From Phycisphaerae bacterium (GTDB taxonomy: Bacteria > Planctomycetota > Phycisphaerae > UBA1845 > Fen-1342), in the NCBI GenBank assembly GCA_026984555.1, contig JALSRY010000780.1:1-6553 (forward strand): a DNA stretch of 6,553 bases, given 5' to 3'. The position numbers and the translations under genes were made by a program. The first letter of the stretch is position 1. Every line of letters begins with the position of its first letter. The notes under the pieces are model-generated. The model saw only the letters and a list, made by a program, of their open reading frames with translations, was not told the origin of the DNA and did no database searches. Positions 1 to 4,099 of this stretch are shown here, in pieces.

Positions 1-8
1 TCGACATC

Positions 9-56
9 GCCGGGTCGTTACCCCGGCACCGCACGCATGGCCGCATCAGCGCGGCC
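9..56. other. two adjacent GC-rich inverted repeats downstream of the lipoprotein gene
   Basis: Two short perfect stems lie just past the lipoprotein stop codon. GCCGGG (9-14) pairs with CCCGGC (22-27) across a 7-nt loop, and GGCCGC (39-44) pairs with GCGGCC (51-56) across a 6-nt loop. Read on the minus strand they come 35-80 nt after the stop, where a terminator would sit. Neither is followed by a T-run, so this is not a textbook Rho-independent terminator, and short GC stems arise readily in DNA this rich in G+C. No gene can be supported in positions 1-90. Confidence 0.3.
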
Positions 57-90
57 GGGGCGTCTGGTTTCTGACGGGGGGACTCTCTAT

Positions 91-1155
91 TTATGGGACG
101 TTGGCGCGGGAGTCGAAGGTGTGGGCTTCCGAGCCGGACTGATCGGTGACGCGCGTGAGCAACTGGGGGATCGGGGGGTTGCGGTCGTCACGGATGAAGA
201 CGTACTCGATGCTGCCGCCGCGGAGGAACTCGTTGCAGCGTGCCTCGGAAGCGGAGGTTCCCGAAGGCGCGAGAACCTGGGCGGCCTGGAAATCCTCGCC
301 GTTGAAAGATGCGAAGGCGCTGCACTGGCACCCGGTTCCCTGGATTTCGTTGGGGACGCGGATACCGGCGCCGCTGCCGAGGGAAATCGAGCCGGCCATG
401 CGGTCGGACTCATCGACGTAGTAGAAGGCGTCCTGTTGGCAGTTGGGGGTTGTGCGGGAGCTGATGTTGCCGATGACGAGGCAAGGGTCGGGCTCGTTGA
501 TGCTGACCTTGAGGGGTTGTCCCTCGCCGGTGCCTGGGTTGTGGAAGATGATGATGTTCGGCACGGGGAGGCTGGCGCCGGCGGCGCTGAAAAAGGCGTC
601 GTAGGTGGGGTTGGAGCCTTGGGCGGGAGCGATTGCGGAAGCGAGCGCGGCGCCGGTGACGCCGCCGCCGCTGCGGAAGCGCCCGCCATCGTGGAAGTAG
701 ACCAAGGCGGGGCCTTCGATACAGTAGTTTCCGAAGGCCTGGAGATCGCCGTCGGCGATTTCTTCGTATCCGAACGCGGTATACAGGGCGACGTCATCCG
801 GGCAGACAGCGCCGTCGGGGTGGACATCGCCGTTGACGTAGGCGATGGCGACGAAGAAGTAGTGGATGTAGTCGTCCTGGTCGAGGTTGCGCATGGAGAT
901 GCGCACGAACTTGCGGGCGTTGGATTCGGAGCAGGGGTCGAGGTTCGTGCGTCCGCCGCCGCCGAAGAACCCACTGCCCGGCGTTGTGACGCCGGTGCCG
1001 GTTGAGGTCGGGCCCGTGAAGCGGGAGAAGAGGGGGTGCCCGAGCAGGGCCAGTGAGCCACCGGAAATGCAGCCGGCGGCCGGCAGCAGCAGAACCGCTG
1101 CCAAAGCGAGCGAGCCGAGGACAACGCGGCAAGGCGAGTCGGAACCATGCTTCAT
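91..1155 (-). CDS. secreted lipoprotein of unknown function, cysteine-rich
   Basis: The 354-residue product starts with a lipoprotein signal: charged residues, a hydrophobic core (about 11-24) and a lipobox ending P-A-A-G-C with Cys29 as the expected lipidation site. A Gly/Ser/Thr-rich linker (about 31-70) follows, then a globular domain (about 75-340). After Cys29 there are eight more cysteines, starting at Cys75 and including a C-Q-C pair. An even number fits disulfide bonds outside the cytoplasm. The ATG at 1155 is supported by GGAG nine bases upstream and by the signal peptide beginning there. I recognise no enzymatic motif and assign no function. A sigma70-like promoter lies about 100 bp upstream. 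A 353-residue reading in another minus frame (87-1148) and a long plus-strand reading (37-1005) are overlapping shadows with biased composition and no signal peptide. The coding call is strong; the cell-envelope location is inferred. Confidence 0.85.
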   Translation of the reverse strand: MKHGSDSPCRVVLGSLALAAVLLLPAAGCISGGSLALLGHPLFSRFTGPTSTGTGVTTPGSGFFGGGGRTNLDPCSESNARKFVRISMRNLDQDDYIHYFFVAIAYVNGDVHPDGAVCPDDVALYTAFGYEEIADGDLQAFGNYCIEGPALVYFHDGGRFRSGGGVTGAALASAIAPAQGSNPTYDAFFSAAGASLPVPNIIIFHNPGTGEGQPLKVSINEPDPCLVIGNISSRTTPNCQQDAFYYVDESDRMAGSISLGSGAGIRVPNEIQGTGCQCSAFASFNGEDFQAAQVLAPSGTSASEARCNEFLRGGSIEYVFIRDDRNPPIPQLLTRVTDQSGSEAHTFDSRANVP

Positions 1156-1253
1156 GGAAGATTACTCCGGTCTTGCGGTCGGAACTCTCGCGGGGGCGGC
1201 ACTGCGCACGGCCTGCACCGGGCCGAGAAAGGGTGCCCCGCGAATCTGGGTGC

Positions 1254-1282
1254 ACTATATCCGTCCCCCAGGTTTCCGACAA
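1254..1282 (-). promoter_or_regulatory. sigma70-type promoter for the lipoprotein gene
   Basis: On the minus strand, TTGTCG (1277-1282, 4 of 6 to the -35 consensus) is followed after exactly 17 bases by TATAGT (1254-1259, 5 of 6 to the -10 consensus). Transcription would begin near 1247, leaving a leader of about 90 nt before the ATG at 1155. It is the best promoter match in the window and it stands out in a G+C-rich background. A GTTTCC motif (1272-1277) touches the -35 box, so a repressor or activator binding there could act on this promoter. Confidence 0.5.
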
Positions 1283-1297
1283 GGTTTGCGTTCGGCG

Positions 1298-1364
1298 GGT
1301 GTTTCCGCGAAACTGTGGCCCCGCAGCCGGGTGGTTTCCAGCGGGGGGTGGCCCCGGAAACACC
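1298..1364. repeat. 10-bp inverted repeat within a cluster of GTTTCC motifs
   Basis: GGTGTTTCCG (1298-1307) is repeated in perfect inverted orientation as CGGAAACACC (1355-1364), 47 bases apart and ending 22 bases before the receiver gene start. The left arm also lies in a 13-bp interrupted palindrome, GTTTC-CGC-GAAAC (1301-1313). Further GTTTCC copies sit at 1272-1277 and 1334-1339 on the plus strand, with the inverted copy at 1356-1361. The 9-mer GTGGCCCCG occurs twice, at 1315-1323 and 1348-1356. The layout suits an operator array or a leader RNA structure controlling one or both divergent genes. No binding protein can be named. Confidence 0.4.
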
Positions 1365-1386
1365 GAGCGCGACACGAGAAGCGGCC

Positions 1387-1842
1387 ATGAGCGACGAAGC
1401 GACACGAACCGCCACCATTCTGATCGCCGACGACAACCCGCAGATTCGCGAGTTGCTCGAAGCATACCTGGACCCGTTGGAAATCCGTGTGCTTGCGGCG
1501 CGGGACGGGCAGGAAACGCTCGACCTCGTCGAACGCCACCAGCCGGACCTGATTCTGCTGGACATCATGATGCCCCGACGGAGTGGGTACGAGGTGTGCC
1601 GGATTCTCAAAGACGACCCGGCGTACCGGGACATTCCGATCATCATGGTCACGGCGCTCAACGAGCCGGCGGATGTCGAGCGGGCGCGGGAGTGCGGGGC
1701 CGAATGTTTCCTGACCAAGCCGGTCAACAAAAACGAGCTGCTCGACCGGGTGCAGAACCTGCTCCAGCTTCGCCGACTCAAGTCGCCGACCCGCGGGCGA
1801 GACGCTCGGGCCACCCGCGAAGGCGGGGCAGGCGGTTCGTAG
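1387..1842 (+). CDS. single-domain response regulator (CheY-like receiver)
   Basis: The 151-residue product is one receiver domain (about 9-127), which takes phosphate from a partner histidine kinase onto an aspartate and signals by changing shape. The key residues are present: acidic pair Asp15-Asp16, phospho-acceptor Asp59 in the L-L-D-I-M-M-P context, Thr89 and Lys111-Pro112. There is no DNA-binding, GGDEF or other output domain, so it probably acts by protein contact, like CheY or DivK. No kinase gene is in the window. The ATG at 1387 follows a weak purine-rich site (GAGAAG) and puts the first beta strand at the usual place. The receiver fold ends near residue 130. The last 20 or so residues are Arg/Gly/Ala-rich and coincide with a DNA palindrome, so they look like an appended repeat rather than domain. 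The next gene is convergent, so this one appears monocistronic. Confidence 0.93.
   Translation: MSDEATRTATILIADDNPQIRELLEAYLDPLEIRVLAARDGQETLDLVERHQPDLILLDIMMPRRSGYEVCRILKDDPAYRDIPIIMVTALNEPADVERARECGAECFLTKPVNKNELLDRVQNLLQLRRLKSPTRGRDARATREGGAGGS
1792..1819. repeat. palindromic element encoding the receiver protein's C-terminal tail
   Basis: CGCGGG (1792-1797) pairs with CCCGCG (1814-1819). Nested inside, CGAG (1798-1801) pairs with CTCG (1805-1808) around a 3-nt loop, leaving ggcca as a bulge on one side. The translated product contains R-G-R-D-A-R-A-T-R. From memory, this peptide recurs in predicted proteins of planctomycete and related genomes as the reading of a dispersed palindromic repeat. 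The structure is seen directly; membership of a dispersed family is recalled and cannot be checked within this single window. Confidence 0.4.
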
Positions 1843-1863
1843 CGGGCGGGGCGCCGCGCCCGC
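1842..1863. terminator. possible termination hairpin between convergent genes
   Basis: GCGGGCG (1842-1848) and CGCCCGC (1857-1863) form a perfect 7-bp all-GC stem with an 8-nt loop, beginning at the last base of the receiver gene's stop codon. It lies in the 61-bp gap between the receiver gene and the convergent TPR gene, where either transcript could end. No T-run follows on either strand, so intrinsic termination is uncertain. Confidence 0.35.
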
Positions 1864-1903
1864 GCCGCTTCCGCGGGTGATCCGGGCCGGCGGCGGGCGA
1901 TCT

Positions 1904-2212
1904 TCAGCCGATGGTTTCGAGCAGTTCGCGCATCTCACGTTCGGTCTTGGCATCGCCTTTGCGTCGCGCGCAGTCCATGCCCGTCGCGAGCGTCTCACGG
2001 GCGACGTCGCGTTTGCCGGCGCGGATTTCAGCGCGGGCCTTGTGGTAATACGCGGCGGTGTAATCCGGGTCGATCGCGAGGCTCCGGGCGAATGCTTCCA
2101 GCGCTTCCTCCCAGCGTTCCTGGTTGAAATACTCGAGGGCGACCGCATAGTGGGTCAGCGGGTCGTTCGGGTCGGCCTTGGCGAGATTCAGCAATTGTTC
2201 GAGTCGGCTCAT
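1904..2212 (-). CDS. small tetratricopeptide repeat (TPR) protein
   Basis: The 102-residue product carries two TPR units, at about residues 16-49 and 50-83. Each is a helix-turn-helix pair with the usual small and aromatic positions, for example A-L-E-Y-F, then W-E-E-A-L-E-A-F and A-I-D-P. A charged capping helix follows. TPR units form a curved scaffold for protein binding and have no catalytic role. There is no signal peptide, so it should be cytoplasmic. I chose the ATG at 2212 over an upstream in-frame start at 2398 because GGAG lies eight bases before it, and because the extra 62 residues are Arg-rich and low in order. It is transcribed away from the WXG100-like operon and shares its upstream region, so joint regulation is possible but unproven. 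The binding partner is unknown. Confidence 0.88.
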   Translation of the reverse strand: MSRLEQLLNLAKADPNDPLTHYAVALEYFNQERWEEALEAFARSLAIDPDYTAAYYHKARAEIRAGKRDVARETLATGMDCARRKGDAKTEREMRELLETIG

Positions 2213-2281
2213 GCGGTTTCTCCGTCGCCGGGGCATGGCCCGGTGCGTTGTTCGCTGCGTATCGGGGCGGTCGGCGGCCCG

Positions 2282-2301
2282 CGTTCCGCTTACGCGGAGC
2301 G
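2282..2301. other. hairpin in the TPR/operon divergent region
   Basis: CGTTCCGC (2282-2289) and GCGGAGCG (2294-2301) form an 8-bp stem with one T-G wobble around a TTAC loop, roughly mid-way between the divergent starts at 2212 and 2464. It may be an operator or part of the TPR leader RNA. Apart from this and the weak promoters, the 251-bp gap shows no supported feature. Confidence 0.25.
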
Positions 2302-2331
2302 GACGGCGCACGGCGGTTTTCCCGGCCCGGG

Positions 2332-2373
2332 ATTGTACGGCGGCATTGTGGCGCAGGTGGCTGGCAGACGCAA
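2332..2373 (-). promoter_or_regulatory. weak promoter candidate for the TPR gene
   Basis: On the minus strand TTGCGT (2368-2373) is followed after 17 bases by CACAAT (2345-2350). A better -10 match, TACAAT (2332-2337), lies slightly further on but lacks a convincing -35 box. Either would give a leader of roughly 115-130 nt. The match is weak and could be chance. Confidence 0.25.
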
Positions 2374-2390
2374 TCGGGATGCAGATTCGG

Positions 2391-2419
2391 TTCGACATGC
2401 CCGTAAGGGGGCCTAAGAT
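2391..2419 (+). promoter_or_regulatory. candidate promoter of the WXG100-like/FtsK operon
   Basis: TTCGAC (2391-2396) and TAAGAT (2414-2419) are 17 bases apart. The -10 box opens an unusually A-rich patch (about 2414-2430) in otherwise G+C-rich DNA. Transcription from here would start about 38 bases before the first ATG at 2464. The -35 box is poor, so an activator or another sigma factor may be needed. This is the only plausible start site seen for the four-gene operon. Confidence 0.35.
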
Positions 2420-2463
2420 AAAAATGAAAGGGGGGCCGCCCGCCCGGACCCGTGGAGTGCGAG

Positions 2464-2736
2464 ATGGCCAAAGCGAACGTCGATCCGGCTGAACTGCGGC
2501 GATTTGCGCGAGACCTGGCGCGTTTTTCCAGCGATTTGCAGGCGTTGATGGCGGGGCTCAATGCCCGGTTGCGGGGCCTGGAGAAGCACTGGCGCGACCA
2601 GGAACAGCGCAAGTTCACCGAGGAGTTCGAACAGACGATGAAAACGCTGGGGCGGTTCATCGAATCGACCGATCGGCACGTGGCGTTTCTGCGCAAGCGG
2701 GCCGGGCACATCGAGGACTACCTCCAGCAGCGTTAG
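2464..2736 (+). CDS. WXG100-like small helical hairpin protein (WRD variant)
   Basis: The 90-residue product is almost entirely helical: one helix (about 8-40), a turn around Trp43-Arg44-Asp45, then a second helix (about 48-88). Size, shape and Trp43 match the WXG100 family of ESAT-6-like proteins, which are exported by type VII systems through an FtsK-type ATPase. The spacing from Trp43 to Phe51 equals that from Trp43 to Tyr51 in ESAT-6. Asp replaces the classical Gly of W-x-G. The C-terminal YxxxD/E export signal is absent: the only Tyr is Tyr86, and the residue four places on is Arg90. The ATG at 2464 has GGAG six bases upstream. An in-frame GTG at 2452 is less likely because it overlaps that site. 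It is first in an operon that ends in an FtsK-type ATPase, which supports the family call. Export itself is inferred. Confidence 0.82.
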   Translation: MAKANVDPAELRRFARDLARFSSDLQALMAGLNARLRGLEKHWRDQEQRKFTEEFEQTMKTLGRFIESTDRHVAFLRKRAGHIEDYLQQR

Positions 2737-2747
2737 GATTTCCCCGT

Positions 2748-3848
2748 ATGGCCGAGCGAGCCGCCATCGAATCGCTGGATGCTCTTTTGCGGTTGCGGGC
2801 GGCGTTGTGCGTGCTCGCCGAGGATGCGGGGATTGCGCTGGCCGAGGCCGATGCTGAAATCCTGCGGACCGCGAGCTGGCTGCGCGAAGAACAGCAATTG
2901 TACTGGAAGCGCGAGGTGGAGAAGCAGTCCGAACTGGTCGCACGGGCGCGCAGCGCGCTGAAGCGCAAGGAAGCCATGAAAACGCCGCTGGGAGGGCGCT
3001 ATTCCACCGTCGAGGAGGAAAAGAACCTCGCGCGGGTCCAACGGCGCCTCGATGAAGCCCGCGCCCGGCGGGCCAACGTGCGCCGCTGGCTGCGAGTGCT
3101 CGACGAGGAGGCGTTCGCATACAAGAGCATGGCCCAGGGGCTGGGCTACCTGATCGAGGGGGAGGTGCCCAAGGCACTGGCCCGACTCGATCACATGATC
3201 TGCGCGTTGCAAGCCTACGCTTCGGGAGAGGGCTCGCCGGTGGCCCGGGGCTCGGAGATCGGAGAGGTGGCCGACACATCGGCGGGGGGGCAAGCGGAAT
3301 CCGTTCGGCGGGCGCCGCCGGAGTATGACACGCTGGAGCTGTGTCGCGCGCTGCGCCGGCATGCTGTACCCGCGGAAAAACGCGACGCGGTGCGGACCGG
3401 CGCCACGGTGGCAGCGGAGTTGGCGGGGAGGCCCGCGCTCGACGCGGCTTGTCGCGCTGCGCTGCGCGGGTTGGCCGCCGAGGGGGGCCATGCCGGGTGT
3501 ACGCCCGCGTCCGACGAGCGGGTGCTGATCGCGCGGGGCGTGGGCTCGGCGCCGCGGGTGTGGATGGTGCGGACGCAATCGGTGCCCGCGGGCGATAGCG
3601 GCTGGCAGATCGGTCTGGTCGACGACGCGGACGCGGTGCCGGAAGCGTGTTCGGTTGCGGATGTGCTGGCAGCCCGGCCGGATTGGGAGATTCTGTTGGG
3701 ATTCCCGCCCGGCTGGTTGATTCTGATCGACGGGGGCGAAGTGGCAGGGCTGTTGCGGCCGGATGATACGCCGGTTCGCATGTCCGGTTCGAGTGGGTCG
3801 GGGCCGGCGGAGGCGCCAGGGGCTTTCGCGGATGGGGAGCGGTCGTGA
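2748..3848 (+). CDS. coiled-coil protein with an Imm33/DUF2185-like C-terminal domain
   Basis: This 366-residue protein has three visible parts. Residues 3-160 are long charged helices, probably a coiled-coil bundle. Residues 160-250 are a variable, Gly/Ala-rich region with an Arg-rich helix. Residues 255-340 form a compact domain with V-L-I-A-R (259-263), P-A-G-D-S-G-W (Asp283, Trp286), a D-D acidic stretch, R-P-D-W (310-313) and P-P-G-W. That order resembles the Imm33/DUF2185 immunity fold, where a strand reading VSR-type precedes a DSGW motif and a late 'Pe..L..P.G' segment. The match is by pattern only. There is no signal peptide or membrane segment, so it is likely cytoplasmic. AGGA nine bases before the ATG overlaps the preceding stop region, 11 bp separate the genes, and its last codons overlap the next gene's GTG start. 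Plausible roles are chaperone, adaptor or immunity-like partner of the ATPase. I cannot choose among them. Confidence 0.8.
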   Translation: MAERAAIESLDALLRLRAALCVLAEDAGIALAEADAEILRTASWLREEQQLYWKREVEKQSELVARARSALKRKEAMKTPLGGRYSTVEEEKNLARVQRRLDEARARRANVRRWLRVLDEEAFAYKSMAQGLGYLIEGEVPKALARLDHMICALQAYASGEGSPVARGSEIGEVADTSAGGQAESVRRAPPEYDTLELCRALRRHAVPAEKRDAVRTGATVAAELAGRPALDAACRAALRGLAAEGGHAGCTPASDERVLIARGVGSAPRVWMVRTQSVPAGDSGWQIGLVDDADAVPEACSVADVLAARPDWEILLGFPPGWLILIDGGEVAGLLRPDDTPVRMSGSSGSGPAEAPGAFADGERS

Positions 3849-4057
3849 GCGTCGAATCCTCCGCGGGCAAACTCAAGCAGGTCGAGAAAGACCTGTCCCG
3901 GCTGTGGAGCGAAACGCGGCTTTTCTGGCGCGATGAGAATAGTCGTCGTTTTGAACGGGAAGTGATCGAGCCGCTGTTGGTGAAGCTGCGGGCAACGCAA
4001 ACCGCGATGGGCCGCATCGCGGTGGTGCTGCGCAGCGTTCGGCGGGATTGTCAATGA
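3845..4057 (+). CDS. second small WXG100-like protein (70 residues, WRD variant)
   Basis: This 70-residue, mostly helical protein starts at GTG (3845) inside the sequence GTGA, so it overlaps the previous stop by four bases and is probably translated by coupling. GGAG five bases upstream supports the start. Trp28-Arg29-Asp30 begins a motif that matches the first small protein position by position: W-R-D-x3-R-[KR]-F-x2-E, with Phe36 eight residues after the Trp, as there. It therefore looks like a shortened paralogue whose first helix is only about 20 residues, against about 35 in the first protein. It has no Tyr, so no YxxxD/E export signal is possible. The two small proteins could pair as a heterodimer, as ESAT-6 and CFP-10 do. 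It could instead be a soluble structural subunit of the ATPase complex. Confidence 0.75.
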   Translation: MSVESSAGKLKQVEKDLSRLWSETRLFWRDENSRRFEREVIEPLLVKLRATQTAMGRIAVVLRSVRRDCQ

Positions 4058-4067
4058 GCAGGGTCGG

Positions 4068-4085
4068 CGAGCGAGCAATCGCTCG
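4068..4085 (+). promoter_or_regulatory. intercistronic hairpin with GNRA tetraloop before the ATPase gene
   Basis: CGAGCGA (4068-4074) and TCGCTCG (4079-4085) form a perfect 7-bp stem closed by GCAA, a stable GNRA-type tetraloop. It fills much of the 42-base gap between the second small gene's stop and the ATPase ATG, ending 14 bases before that start. No strong Shine-Dalgarno sequence is visible there, only GGA at 4088-4090. The hairpin may protect the upstream mRNA, act as a processing site, or lower ATPase translation so that the small partners are made in excess. Confidence 0.45.
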
Positions 4086-4099
4086 ACGGATATGCCACG

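Noticed and set aside
37..1005. Plus-strand open frame of 322 codons opposite the lipoprotein gene
   Set aside because: It is a Gly/Ala/Val/Asp-rich mirror of the lipoprotein frame. The minus strand has a signal peptide, lipobox, ribosome site and promoter.
1286..1314. TTGCGT with GAAACT 17 bases on as a plus-strand promoter for the receiver gene
   Set aside because: Each box matches only half the consensus. The spacing alone is not enough, and the palindrome explains the second box equally well.
2213..2398. Upstream extension of the TPR gene to an ATG at 2398
   Set aside because: The added residues are Arg-rich and disordered, and a ribosome site sits properly before the ATG at 2212.
2452..2463. 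In-frame GTG at 2452 as the start of the first small gene
   Set aside because: It would overlap the GGAG site that serves the ATG at 2464, and the ATG puts the Trp at position 43, as in ESAT-6.
2413..4017. Minus-strand open frame of 534 codons opposite the first three operon genes
   Set aside because: Its composition is Ser/Arg/Pro-rich with no motif, and the plus strand carries coupled genes with good starts across the same stretch.
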